Assembly (NCBI RefSeq): GCF_902459535.1 | Contig: NZ_LR699554.1 | Span: forward strand, 2,294,001 to 2,358,000 | Length of the DNA: 64,000 nucleotides | Direction: 5' to 3' | Source: Paraburkholderia dioscoreae | GTDB lineage: Bacteria; Pseudomonadota; Gammaproteobacteria; Burkholderiales; Burkholderiaceae | Shown: one piece after another, positions 8,866 through 17,874 of the stretch | How positions within the stretch are numbered: position 1 is the first letter of the stretch | Layout of the letters: the number at the start of each line of letters is the position of its first letter | Made by a program: the position numbers and the translations under genes | Notes under the pieces: generated by a model | The model's database searches: none | The model's input: the letters and a program-made list of their open reading frames with translations, nothing else | Told to the model about the DNA's origin: nothing

Positions 8866-9987
8866 ATGAGCGTTAGTCATCTTCGTCATGCGGTCGCGGG
8901 GGCCGCGCTTCTCGCCTTCACCGGTTTTGCGGCGCTGTCGGTCACGCCGGCCCTTGCGGCCGACACGGAACTGAATGTGTACAACTGGTCGGACTACATC
9001 GCGAAGGACACGATTCCAAACTTCGAGAAGCAGGACGGCATCAAGGTCAAATACGACAACTACGATAGCGACGACACGTTGCAGGCCAAGCTGCTCGCCG
9101 GCAGCTCCGGCTACGACATCGTGGTGCCGACGTCGAACTACATGGCCAAGCAGATTCAGGCCGGCGTGTACCAGAAGCTCGACAAATCGAAGTTGCCGAA
9201 CCTTGCCAATCTCGACCCCGTGCTGATGAAGATGATTGCCGACGCGGATCCGGGCAACCAGTACGGCGTGCCCTGGGCATACGGTACGGACGGTATCGGC
9301 TACAACGTGCAGGCCGTGCAGAAGGCGCTCGGCGCCAATGCGCCGGTGGATAGCTGGGCACTGATCTTCGATCCGGCCAATCTCTCCAAGCTGAAAGGCT
9401 GCGGCGTCTCGATTCTCGACCAGGCCGTCGACGTCTTTGCCGCCACGCTGCAATATATGCACAAGGATCCGAACAGCACGAATCCCGCCGACTACCAGGC
9501 CGCATTCGAAGTGCTGAAGAAGATTCGCCCGTATATCACCCAATTCAATTCGTCGGGCTACATCAACGACCTCGCCAACAACGACGTGTGCGTGGTGCTG
9601 GGCTGGTCCGGCGACGTCGGTATCGCCAGCCGCCGTACCGAAGAAGCCAAGCGTTCGTATCAGATCAAGTTCTCGAACGTGAAGGAAGGCGGCCTGCTGT
9701 GGTTCGACGTGATGGTGATCCCGAAAGACGCGCCGCATCCCGAAGCCGCGTTGAAATGGATCAACTACATCTCGGACCCCAAGGTCAACGCTGCGATCAC
9801 CAACGAAGTGTTCTACCCGACCGCGAACAAGGCCGCGCGCCAGTTCGTCACGCCGGCTGTCGCACAGGACAAGACCGTTTATCCGGGTGACGAAGTGTTG
9901 AGCAAGATGACGCTGATGAAGCCGATGCCGACCGACATTCTGCGCCTTGAAAACCGTCTTTGGGCGCAGCTCAAAACCGGCCATTAA
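8866..9987 (+). CDS. potF: Putrescine ABC transporter periplasmic binding protein
   Basis: The 373-residue product begins with a signal peptide ending near residue 31 (TPALA, then ADTELN). The mature start VYNWSDYI and the segment VPWAYGTDGIGY are typical of PotF/PotD extracellular solute-binding proteins. It would capture putrescine or spermidine in the periplasm and deliver it to PotHI. The ATG at 8866 follows AAGGGAAAAAACC, an adequate ribosome site. The frame is open upstream, but that sequence overlaps spuC. A strong hairpin follows the gene and probably helps raise its expression over the membrane components. Confidence 0.93.
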   Translation: MSVSHLRHAVAGAALLAFTGFAALSVTPALAADTELNVYNWSDYIAKDTIPNFEKQDGIKVKYDNYDSDDTLQAKLLAGSSGYDIVVPTSNYMAKQIQAGVYQKLDKSKLPNLANLDPVLMKMIADADPGNQYGVPWAYGTDGIGYNVQAVQKALGANAPVDSWALIFDPANLSKLKGCGVSILDQAVDVFAATLQYMHKDPNSTNPADYQAAFEVLKKIRPYITQFNSSGYINDLANNDVCVVLGWSGDVGIASRRTEEAKRSYQIKFSNVKEGGLLWFDVMVIPKDAPHPEAALKWINYISDPKVNAAITNEVFYPTANKAARQFVTPAVAQDKTVYPGDEVLSKMTLMKPMPTDILRLENRLWAQLKTGH

Positions 9988-10016
9988 TCAGGCCGACGTT
10001 ATAAAACATTGATCCC

Positions 10017-10046
10017 GCGCTCAGGGATCGCTCGAACCCTGAGCGC
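10017..10046 (+). other. Intercistronic stem-loop after potF
   Basis: A perfect 10-bp stem, GCGCTCAGGG with CCCTGAGCGC, encloses a 10-nt loop 29 bp after the potF stop. No T-run follows, so transcription should continue into potG. The form resembles mRNA 3'-end stabilisers found after binding-protein genes in transport operons. Confidence 0.7.
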
Positions 10047-10198
10047 ATGAATAGCAGTAACGGCAGTCAGCCTGCGCGCTTTTTGGCTCCCACCTGCGCG
10101 CAGTCCCATGTTTTCCGATCGCAGCGCACGTTGCGAGTCGCTTCCAGCGCCTCGTATGGAGACACTTGCGCCCGCGATCCGCAAGGAACGGTTACATC

Positions 10199-11362
10199 AT
10201 GAACTCGACGACCTCAAAAAGCGCCGCCGGCGCCACCCAGATGGCCCGCCCCGCGGTGACGGCAAAAGCGAAACCGGACGAATTCGTTCGCATCGAAAAT
10301 GTCGTGAAGAAATTCGGCGACAGCACCGCTGTCGACAACGTCAACCTGAGCATCGCGAAGAATGAACTGTTCGCGCTGCTCGGCAGTTCCGGCTGCGGCA
10401 AGTCCACGCTCCTGCGCATGCTTGCGGGGCTCGAGACGGTGACGTCCGGGCGCATTTTCGTCGACGGCGAAGATCTCGCCGCGATGCCGCCGTACAAGCG
10501 GCCGGTCAACATGATGTTCCAGTCGTACGCCCTCTTCCCGCATATGAGCGTGGAGGCGAACATCGCCTTCGGTCTGAAGCAGGAAGGCACGCCCAAAAAC
10601 GAAATCAAGGAACGCGTGGCCGATGCGCTCAATCTCGTGCAGATGAGTAAGTACGCGCAACGCAAGCCGCATCAACTGTCAGGCGGCCAGCAGCAGCGTG
10701 TGGCGCTCGCCCGTTCGCTGGTCAAGCGCCCCAAGCTGCTGCTGCTCGACGAGCCGATGTCGGCGCTCGATAAAAAAATCCGCCAGAAGACCCAGCTCGA
10801 ACTGGTGAACATCATCGAGAAAGTGGATGTGACCTGCGTGATGGTCACGCACGATCAGGAAGAAGCCATGACGATGGCCGGCCGCCTCGCGGTGATGAGC
10901 GAAGGCCGCATCGTGCAGATCGGCTCGCCGAGCCAGGTCTATGAGTTTCCGAATAGCCGCTTTTCGGCCGAATTCATCGGCTCGACCAACCTGTTCGAAG
11001 GCACGGTGGTCGCGGATGAACCGGACCACATCTTTGTCGAAAGCGAAGACCTCGAATCGCGCATTTACGTGAGCCACGGCATTACCGGGCCGCTCGGCAT
11101 GCCGGTTGGCATCTCGGTGCGCCCGGAGCGCATCAAGGTGTCGCTCGACAAGCCGTCGACGCCGCACAACTGGGCGCGCGGCGTGGTTTCGGATGTGGCG
11201 TACATGGGCAGCTATTCGCTGTATCACGTGCGTCTGCCGAGCGGCAAGACCGTCGTGTCGAATCTCTCCAGCTCGCATCTGATGGCCGAAGGTGCGCCCT
11301 CCTATAACGACGACGTGTTCGTCTACTGGTCGCCGGCTAGCGGCGTGGTGCTGACGCAATGA
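10199..11362 (+). CDS. potG: Putrescine ABC transporter ATP-binding protein
   Basis: The product has 387 residues: a short Ala/Lys-rich leader, an ABC ATPase domain with Walker A GSSGCGKST (62-70), signature LSGGQQQR (about 159-166) and Walker B LLLLDEP, and then a C-terminal TOBE regulatory domain. It would couple ATP hydrolysis to polyamine import through PotH and PotI. The ATG at 10199 lies 10 nt after AAGGAA; an upstream in-frame start at 10166 lacks conservation. The stop overlaps the potH start as ATGA. Confidence 0.94.
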   Translation: MNSTTSKSAAGATQMARPAVTAKAKPDEFVRIENVVKKFGDSTAVDNVNLSIAKNELFALLGSSGCGKSTLLRMLAGLETVTSGRIFVDGEDLAAMPPYKRPVNMMFQSYALFPHMSVEANIAFGLKQEGTPKNEIKERVADALNLVQMSKYAQRKPHQLSGGQQQRVALARSLVKRPKLLLLDEPMSALDKKIRQKTQLELVNIIEKVDVTCVMVTHDQEEAMTMAGRLAVMSEGRIVQIGSPSQVYEFPNSRFSAEFIGSTNLFEGTVVADEPDHIFVESEDLESRIYVSHGITGPLGMPVGISVRPERIKVSLDKPSTPHNWARGVVSDVAYMGSYSLYHVRLPSGKTVVSNLSSSHLMAEGAPSYNDDVFVYWSPASGVVLTQ

Positions 11363-12333
11363 GCAATCCCACTACCTCCTCCCCCGCGGCGCTCGGCGCG
11401 CCGTCCGGCAGCCGTTTGCCCGGCTCGCTGAAAAAACGCCTGTCGATGCTGGTGCCGTCGGGCCGCACGACCGTGATCGGCGTGCCGTTCCTCTGGCTCA
11501 CGGTGTTCTTCGCGTTGCCGTTCGTACTGGTGCTGAAGATCAGTTTCGCCGATCTGCGTCTGGGCATTCCACCGTACACGGATCTCGTGACGGTCAAGGA
11601 CGGCATGGTGCATTTCGCCATGCAGCTCAGTCACTACGCGTTCCTGCTGCAGGACGACCTCTACGTCGCCACCTATCTCAGTTCGCTGAAGATGGCCGCG
11701 GTCTCCACTTTCTTCTGCCTGCTGATCGGCTATCCGATTGCGTACTACATCGCCCGCTCGGAACCCACCAAACGCAACCTGCTGATGATGGGCGTGATGC
11801 TGCCGTTCTGGACTTCGTTCCTGATTCGCGTCTACGCATGGATCGGCATCCTGAAGGACGACGGCCTGCTCAATCACACGCTGATGGCGATCGGCATGAT
11901 TCATTCGCCGTTGCGGCTCTACCACACGGATATCGGCGTCTATATCGGCATGGTCTATTCGTACCTGCCTTTCATGGTGATGCCGCTCTATGCGCACCTC
12001 GTGAAAATGGATCTGACGCTGCTCGAAGCGGCCTACGACCTCGGTTGCAAGCCGTGGACGGCATTCACGCGTATCACGTTGCCGCTGTCGAAGAACGGCA
12101 TTATCGCCGGCAGTTTGCTGGTGTTCATTCCGGCGGTGGGCGAATACGTGATTCCGGAACTGCTCGGCGGCGCCGACACGCTGATGATCGGCCGCGTGAT
12201 GTGGGATGAATTCTTCAACGATATGGACTGGCCGATGGCATCCGCCGTCACCGTCGCGATGGTGCTACTGCTGCTCGTGCCGATGGCCGTGTTCCAGTAC
12301 TACCAGGTCAAGGAACTGGAGGGCGCGAAATGA
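11359..12333 (+). CDS. potH: Putrescine ABC transporter permease, first subunit
   Basis: The 324-residue integral membrane protein has six predicted transmembrane segments and the BPD_transp_1 EAA-type loop (EAAYDLGCKPWTAFTRITLP) that contacts the ATPase. PotH forms half of the inner-membrane channel of the PotFGHI importer. The start overlaps potG and the stop overlaps potI, each by 4 bp, which indicates translational coupling. Confidence 0.93.
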   Translation: MSNPTTSSPAALGAPSGSRLPGSLKKRLSMLVPSGRTTVIGVPFLWLTVFFALPFVLVLKISFADLRLGIPPYTDLVTVKDGMVHFAMQLSHYAFLLQDDLYVATYLSSLKMAAVSTFFCLLIGYPIAYYIARSEPTKRNLLMMGVMLPFWTSFLIRVYAWIGILKDDGLLNHTLMAIGMIHSPLRLYHTDIGVYIGMVYSYLPFMVMPLYAHLVKMDLTLLEAAYDLGCKPWTAFTRITLPLSKNGIIAGSLLVFIPAVGEYVIPELLGGADTLMIGRVMWDEFFNDMDWPMASAVTVAMVLLLLVPMAVFQYYQVKELEGAK

Positions 12334-13241
12334 TCAAGCCTAACAAGACGCTTTCCAATGGCGTGCTGACGTTCGGATTCCTGTTTCTCTACATTCCGAT
12401 CATCAGCCTCGTGGTGTATTCGTTCAACGAATCGAAGCTCGTCACGGTGTGGTCCGGCTTCTCCCTCAAATGGTACGGCGCGCTGCTGCATGACGGCGAA
12501 CTGCTGAACGCGGCATGGCTGTCGTTGAAGATCGGTCTGCTGACCGCGTGCGCCTCCGTTGTGATCGGTACGTGGGCCGGCTTCGTGCTCGCGCGCTTCG
12601 GACGCTTTCGCGGCTTCACACTGTTCGCCGGCATGATCAACGCACCGCTCGTGATTCCTGAAGTGATTCAGGGTATCTCGCTGCTGCTGCTGTTCGTCGC
12701 GCTCGAACAGATGCTCGGCTGGCCGAAGGGCCGGGGTCTCTTCACGATCTGGATCGGCCACGTGATGCTATGCGTGTCGTATGTGGCGATCATCGTGCAA
12801 TCGCGTGTGAAAGAGCTGAACAAGTCGCTCGAAGAGGCCGCGCTCGATCTCGGCGCCACGCCCTTCAAGGTGTTCTTCCTGATCACCCTGCCGCTGATCT
12901 CGCAGGCGCTGATGTCCGGCTGGCTGCTGTCGTTCACGCTTTCCTTCGACGACCTCGTACTCTCCGCATTCCTGTCCGGTCCCGGCTCGACCACGCTGCC
13001 TCTCGTCGTGTTCTCGCGTGTTCGCCTCGGCCTGAATCCGGAAATGAATGCACTCGCCACGATCTTCATCACCACGGTGACGATCGGCGTGATTGCCGTG
13101 AACCGCTGGATGCAGTTGCGCGAGCGCAAACGCAACCGCGACATGCAGATGGCTTTCGCGCTTGCCGAAGCCGCAGATCCCTTGCCCTCCGCTCCACAAC
13201 AAGCCGCCGTACGGAAGTCGCTCGATACGGCACGTGCATAA
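12330..13241 (+). CDS. potI: Putrescine ABC transporter permease, second subunit
   Basis: The 303-residue protein has about six membrane segments and an EEAALDLGATPFKVF coupling loop near residue 168. It is the PotI partner of PotH. The C-terminus carries a hydrophilic Arg/Ala tail of about 40 residues after the last helix, a little longer than usual. It is followed 38 bp later by the DUF3138 gene with a TAAGGAGAA ribosome site. Confidence 0.92.
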   Translation: MIKPNKTLSNGVLTFGFLFLYIPIISLVVYSFNESKLVTVWSGFSLKWYGALLHDGELLNAAWLSLKIGLLTACASVVIGTWAGFVLARFGRFRGFTLFAGMINAPLVIPEVIQGISLLLLFVALEQMLGWPKGRGLFTIWIGHVMLCVSYVAIIVQSRVKELNKSLEEAALDLGATPFKVFFLITLPLISQALMSGWLLSFTLSFDDLVLSAFLSGPGSTTLPLVVFSRVRLGLNPEMNALATIFITTVTIGVIAVNRWMQLRERKRNRDMQMAFALAEAADPLPSAPQQAAVRKSLDTARA

Positions 13242-13279
13242 GAAGTCCGTTTGCAATACGACCAATAAGGAGAATTTGA

Positions 13280-14848
13280 ATGAGAAAGAAACTCATCTGT
13301 CTGTTGGTGGCGGGGAGTCTGCCTGGCATAGCCGCGGCAGATGCCACCAGCGACCAGATCAAGGCGCTGCAGGCCCAACTCAACGCGCTGCAAAAGGAGG
13401 TCAAGCAGCTGCGCGCGGAAGTCGCCACCAAACCGAAGGCCGCCGCTGCCGCCACCGTGGCCCCGGCCCCGGCGGTGGTGGCCGCACCGGTGGATATCTC
13501 GTCGCCTGATTACGGCAAGGCTCAGGCGACGCTGACCAACGACGACGTGACGGCGATGAAGCAACAGATCGCCAATCAGCAACTGAAGGTCGACTCGCTC
13601 GAAGATGCCGCTCAGACCGGGCCGATCGCCGGTCTGTCGGTGACGGGTTATATCGACCCAACCTACATTTATAACCGTGCGCAGAGCAGTTCGTCGTTCC
13701 TGTTCGCTAACCACGAAAGCAGCTACAACTACTTCAACAGCACGTTCGGCGACCTGTACCTCGACATCAAGAAGACTTTCGGTGTCGGCCCGATGGCGCC
13801 GTCCGCCGAAATCACGTTGATGCCGAACCGTGGTAACGGCATTACGCTGCTGCAGAACTCGCACGGCGATATCGGCAACAACATCCTGAACACGGCGGTG
13901 GTGAACGTGCCGCTCACGGCGACCACGACACTCGTGGCCGGTTTGATTCCGAGCTTCGGCGGCTATGAAGTGCAGCAGTCGAATCAGATGCTCACGCTCA
14001 CGCACAACCTGCTGTACGACTTCTCGGATCCGGGCAGCTACATCGGGATCGGCGCGAACTACACGGCCGGCAACTGGGCGTGGAAGTTCTTCCTCGGCAA
14101 CGAACAGTACCGCACGTTCGGCGCAGTCACGCAGACGGGCACGAACGCGCTGGGCGATCCGATCACGACCAGCAACAAGATTCCGACGTTCACGGCTCGC
14201 ACCGATTACACATGGTCGAGCGCGCTGGATATCGGCGGCTCGATCAATATCGGGCGTCAGACCTTGCCGAGCTCGATCGCTGACAACGGCACGGTCAGCT
14301 ACGGCGTAGGCGGCCAGGCGCCGAGCTCGGGCGGCACGTTCTTCTTCACCGAAGCCGACCTGACCTACACGCTCGCCGACGTGCAGTACAACGCCGAACT
14401 CGACTACGGTCAGCAGCAGAACGCCGCGTACAACGGCGGCCAGGCACAGTGGTACGGCCTGTCGCTGCTCGCGCACCGCAAGTTCAATCTGCCGGTGGTG
14501 GGCCGCATGGGCGCGACCGTGCGCTATGACCTGCTGGTCGACAGCAAGAACGGCGGTGGCGGTGCTGGCATTGCGTTGAACGGCAACGGCATGGACACGG
14601 CGAACGGCTTCGGTATCGGCGCGGACTGTCTTGCCAATTCGCAGGCAAACGGCGGCCTTGGTTTCGAATGCAAGGGCGCAACCCGCCAGGACGTCTCGCT
14701 CGACCTGCTGTTCTATCCGACCCAGCAGATCACGGTCAAGGTGGAATACCGCCACGACTGGGCCAACAAGCAGGTGTTCCTGAAGAACGACGGTTCGTAT
14801 GGCAAGTCCAACGACCTGCTCGCGACGCAGTTCATCTACTCGTTCTAA
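13280..14848 (+). CDS. DUF3138-family outer-membrane porin-like protein
   Basis: The 522-residue product has a signal peptide (about 1-20, ending GIAAA|DA), then a predicted coiled coil (IKALQAQLNALQKEVKQLRA), an Ala/Pro-rich linker and a long C-terminal region rich in Gly, Asn and aromatic residues. It ends in FIYSF, a terminal Phe typical of outer-membrane beta-barrels. The coiled-coil-plus-barrel plan resembles trimeric porins and DcaP-like channels. I recognise it as DUF3138, whose function is not established. Its position inside the polyamine import operon suggests an outer-membrane entry channel for polyamines; that is inference. Confidence 0.8.
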   Translation: MRKKLICLLVAGSLPGIAAADATSDQIKALQAQLNALQKEVKQLRAEVATKPKAAAAATVAPAPAVVAAPVDISSPDYGKAQATLTNDDVTAMKQQIANQQLKVDSLEDAAQTGPIAGLSVTGYIDPTYIYNRAQSSSSFLFANHESSYNYFNSTFGDLYLDIKKTFGVGPMAPSAEITLMPNRGNGITLLQNSHGDIGNNILNTAVVNVPLTATTTLVAGLIPSFGGYEVQQSNQMLTLTHNLLYDFSDPGSYIGIGANYTAGNWAWKFFLGNEQYRTFGAVTQTGTNALGDPITTSNKIPTFTARTDYTWSSALDIGGSINIGRQTLPSSIADNGTVSYGVGGQAPSSGGTFFFTEADLTYTLADVQYNAELDYGQQQNAAYNGGQAQWYGLSLLAHRKFNLPVVGRMGATVRYDLLVDSKNGGGGAGIALNGNGMDTANGFGIGADCLANSQANGGLGFECKGATRQDVSLDLLFYPTQQITVKVEYRHDWANKQVFLKNDGSYGKSNDLLATQFIYSF

Positions 14849-14860
14849 TCCGTACCGCCG

Positions 14861-14893
14861 GCGCGTGGCCTCGCTGTAAAAGAGGCCACGCGC
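14861..14893 (+). other. Intercistronic stem-loop after the DUF3138 gene
   Basis: A perfect 12-bp stem, GCGCGTGGCCTC with GAGGCCACGCGC, has a 9-nt loop. It starts 12 bp after the stop codon. No T-run follows and the next gene begins 20 bp later, so it is likely a partial terminator or an mRNA stabiliser. Confidence 0.7.
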
Positions 14894-14913
14894 ACTGGCT
14901 CATTCCGCATGCA

Positions 14914-16212
14914 ATGCCTATGCTCCGATTCTCGAATCAGCCTCACGTCGCCTCGTATTACGCCGCCACCGCCAACGACACCACCCGCCATCCCGCACTC
15001 GAAGAAACCATCAACGTCGACGTTTGCGTGATCGGCGCCGGCCTCACCGGCATTTCCACTGCGCTCAATCTTGCCGAGCGCGGCCATTCGGTCGCCGTGC
15101 TCGAAGCATCGAAAGTCGGCTGGGCGGCGAGCGGCCGCAATGGCGGCCAGTTGATCGGCGGCTTTGCGTGCGATATCGATACGTTCGCGAAGTACATGCC
15201 CGCGGACGACGTGAAACGCGTTTGGGACATGGGGATCGAAACCCTCGACATCGTCAAGGAACGCGTCGCCAAACATCAGATCGATTGCGATCTGACCATC
15301 GGTTATCTGACCGCTGCCAATAAGCCGCGCGATACCGACACGCTGCAGAAATGGCGCGACGAAGCGCGGCGGCGCTTCGGCTATGACCGCTTCAGTTACG
15401 TCGACGCTGACGGCGTTGGCAACTATGTTCAGTCGCAGCGCTACCTCGGCGGACTGTTCGACGCGGACAGCGGCCATCTGCATCCGCTGAATTACACGCT
15501 GGGTCTGGCGCGCGCGGCACGCGAGGCCGGCGTGCGGATTTTCGAAGACAGCTGCGTCACGGCCTTACGCGAAGAAAACGGCCGCCATGTCGCGCAAACC
15601 GCGCGCGGCGACGTGCGGGCGCGATTCGTCGTGCTCGCCTGCAACACCTATCTCGGCAAGCTGGCGCCGGACGTCGCGAACAAGATCATGCCGGTCGGCA
15701 CCTACGTGATCGCCACGGAGCCGCTCGACCCCGATCGCGCCGAAGCGTTAATGCCTGCCAAAGCCGCCGTGTGCGACAGCCGCTTCGTGCTCGACTATTT
15801 CCGTCCCGCGCCCGATAACCGCCTGCTGTGGGGCGGCAAAGTGAGTTATTCGACATTCGCGCCGCGCAACCTCGGCGAAGCGATGCGCCGCGATATGCTC
15901 AAAACCTTCCCGCAACTCGACGATGTCAAAATCGACTATGCGTGGGGCGGTTTCGTCGACATCACGATGAATCGCGCGCCGCATTTCGGCCGGCTCTCGC
16001 CAACCGTGTATTTCGCGCAAGGCTTCTCCGGGCACGGCGTGAACACCACCGGACTCGCGGGTAGACTGATTGCCGAGGCGATCGACGGCCAGGCGTCGCG
16101 CTTCGATCTGTTCGGCAAGATTCGTCACCGCGACTTTCCTGGCGGCGCTACACTGCGCACCCCCGCCCTCGTACTCGCAATGGCCTGGTATCGAATGAAG
16201 GATCTGCTTTGA
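14914..16212 (+). CDS. puuB: Gamma-glutamylputrescine oxidoreductase, first copy (FAD-dependent, DAO family)
   Basis: The 432-residue product has a dinucleotide-binding motif GAGLTG (41-46) and the DAO-family segment WAASGRNGGQ after it. The C-terminal FAD closure region contains GFSGHGVNTTGLAG. PuuB oxidises gamma-glutamylputrescine to the gamma-glutamyl aminoaldehyde, making peroxide and ammonia. ATG at 14914 is preferred; the next in-frame ATG is two codons on. The ribosome site is weak, perhaps because the preceding hairpin shapes this leader. Its stop overlaps the start of a second, related copy. Confidence 0.88.
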   Translation: MPMLRFSNQPHVASYYAATANDTTRHPALEETINVDVCVIGAGLTGISTALNLAERGHSVAVLEASKVGWAASGRNGGQLIGGFACDIDTFAKYMPADDVKRVWDMGIETLDIVKERVAKHQIDCDLTIGYLTAANKPRDTDTLQKWRDEARRRFGYDRFSYVDADGVGNYVQSQRYLGGLFDADSGHLHPLNYTLGLARAAREAGVRIFEDSCVTALREENGRHVAQTARGDVRARFVVLACNTYLGKLAPDVANKIMPVGTYVIATEPLDPDRAEALMPAKAAVCDSRFVLDYFRPAPDNRLLWGGKVSYSTFAPRNLGEAMRRDMLKTFPQLDDVKIDYAWGGFVDITMNRAPHFGRLSPTVYFAQGFSGHGVNTTGLAGRLIAEAIDGQASRFDLFGKIRHRDFPGGATLRTPALVLAMAWYRMKDLL

Positions 16213-17534
16213 TGAATGCTCCGACGCCTGGCTTCAACACACTCGAGCGCCGCGCCGATGCGCTGATCGCCAACTCCTACTATGAGGCGAGCGCCGCCCG
16301 TCCGCTCACCGACGACCCCGCCTTGGAAGGCACGCTCGAAGCCGACGTGTGCGTGATCGGTGCGGGCTTTTCCGGTTTGTCGGTAGCGCTGGAGTGCCGG
16401 GCGCGCGGCCTCTCGGTGATCGTGCTCGATGCGTATCGTCCGGGCTGGGGCGCGTCGGGACGCAACGGCGGACAGACGCTGGTGGGTTTCGCGAAAGACG
16501 AGGTGATGGAGCGCCAGCTCGGTCTCGAAGGCGCGCGCGCTGCGTGGGCGATGTCGGTGGAAGGCGTGGCGCTGGTGCGCGAGCGCATCGGGCGCTATGG
16601 CATCGACTGCGATTTCACGGCCGGCTATCTGACGGTTGCCACCAAACCGAAACGCGTGCCCGATCTGCGTTCGTGGATGGAATCGGCTTCGCAGCGCTGG
16701 GGTTATACAAAACTCTCGTGGCTCGATACCGACGAAATACGTTCACGGGTTGCATCGCGGCGCTATCTGGCCGGCGTGTACGATCCGTTTTCCGGCCATC
16801 TGCATCCATTGAAGTACTGCCTCGGTCTCGCCGATGCGGCGCGCCGCGAAGGCGCGCAATTGTTCGCGCATTCGCCGGTCGTCGAGATTGAGCGTGGTGC
16901 GCGGCCTGTGGTGCGTACCGCTCGCGGCGAAGTGCGCTGCCGTTTCGTCGCGGCATGCGGCAACGCCACCATCGGCGACGTGCTGCCTGCGCCGGTCGCT
17001 GCGCGCATTGCACCGATCGCCTCGTATATCGTCGCCACCGAACCGCTCGGCAAGGAACGCGCGGATGCACTGATCAAAGGGCGCGAGGCGATTTGCGACA
17101 ACAACTTCTTTCTCGACTATTTCCGTTTGTCGGCGGACCATCGCGTGCTGTTCGGCGGACGGGCGAGTTCGACCGGGGCGTCGCTGGCGCAACTCAGTGA
17201 AGAGATACGCCAGCGCATGATCGCCGTGTTCCCGCAACTCGCCGATGTGAAAATCGACTATGCGTGGGGCGGTTTTGTCGACGTGACGCGCAATCGTGCG
17301 CCCGATTTCGGTTCGATCGATCCGAACTACTTCTACGTGCAGGGGTTTTCGGGGCACGGCGTTGCGTTGACCGGTATTGCCGGGCGCGTGGTCGCCCAGG
17401 CAATGGCGGGCGAGACGGCGGCCTTCGATCTGTTCGCGCGGCTGCGCCATGCACGCTTCCCAGGCGGTCCGGCGTTGCGCGGGCCGGCGCTTGAACTTGG
17501 GATGATGTATCACCGAATACTCGAGTTGTTCTAG
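16212..17534 (+). CDS. puuB: Gamma-glutamylputrescine oxidoreductase, second copy (FAD-dependent, DAO family)
   Basis: The 440-residue product is a paralog of the preceding gene: GAGFSG at 50-55, WGASGRNGGQ shortly after, and DYAWGGFVDVTRNRAP near the C-terminus, which is almost identical to the upstream copy. Both are full length with intact FAD motifs, so neither is a decayed duplicate. The start ATG shares one base with the upstream TGA stop, which implies coupled translation. The two could form a hetero-oligomer or split substrates (putrescine, cadaverine or spermidine adducts). A hairpin terminator follows 22 bp after the stop. Confidence 0.87.
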   Translation: MNAPTPGFNTLERRADALIANSYYEASAARPLTDDPALEGTLEADVCVIGAGFSGLSVALECRARGLSVIVLDAYRPGWGASGRNGGQTLVGFAKDEVMERQLGLEGARAAWAMSVEGVALVRERIGRYGIDCDFTAGYLTVATKPKRVPDLRSWMESASQRWGYTKLSWLDTDEIRSRVASRRYLAGVYDPFSGHLHPLKYCLGLADAARREGAQLFAHSPVVEIERGARPVVRTARGEVRCRFVAACGNATIGDVLPAPVAARIAPIASYIVATEPLGKERADALIKGREAICDNNFFLDYFRLSADHRVLFGGRASSTGASLAQLSEEIRQRMIAVFPQLADVKIDYAWGGFVDVTRNRAPDFGSIDPNYFYVQGFSGHGVALTGIAGRVVAQAMAGETAAFDLFARLRHARFPGGPALRGPALELGMMYHRILELF

Positions 17535-17556
17535 TCGTCATCGCATCTTGTAGCAA

Positions 17557-17592
17557 CAGCACGGCGCAAGTGCGGTAGCCGTGCTGCTTTTT
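17557..17592 (+). terminator. Rho-independent terminator of the polyamine array
   Basis: A perfect 9-bp stem CAGCACGGC/GCCGTGCTG with a 12-nt loop is followed by CTTTTTC. It lies 22 bp after the last puuB stop and closes the long plus-strand operon. Confidence 0.85.
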
Positions 17593-17715
17593 CACTTATA
17601 TTCACGCCTCCGCCACCCGTGACGCGCGTCACTGGCCTCGCCTTTCCCTCGGCCCCGTTCCCTCGAACATCCACACTCTCCTAAGCGTTTACCCCAAATA
17701 CCCAATTTGTCGACT

Positions 17716-17729
17716 ATTTATCGATAAAT
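17716..17729. promoter_or_regulatory. AT-rich palindrome upstream of the DUF969 operon
   Basis: ATTTATCGATAAAT is a perfect 14-bp palindrome in the 340-bp gap before the DUF969 gene. It is in an AT-rich island typical of a promoter or operator. No cognate regulator lies nearby, and I cannot assign -35 and -10 boxes with confidence. Confidence 0.45.
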
Positions 17730-17874
17730 TCTCGTGTTAGATTTCTTCGCCTGCCAGCCGGCGCAACCCGGCGCAACCAATCGGCGCCTACGTGCAACCC
17801 GTGTTCGCGGCACTGAAGCAACGCACCGGCAGCACACAACAACGACACCTCAGCGACGCAGCAAGGAGAACATC

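Noticed and set aside
5922..8867. 981-codon open frame antisense to puuA and spuC
   Set aside because: Its product is rich in Arg, His, Gln and Asp with no domain, the typical mirror of a high-GC gene; the plus strand has two complete enzymes with motifs and ribosome sites.
12668..14755. 695-codon open frame antisense to potI and the DUF3138 gene
   Set aside because: Same shadow composition; the plus-strand products have clear signals and family motifs.
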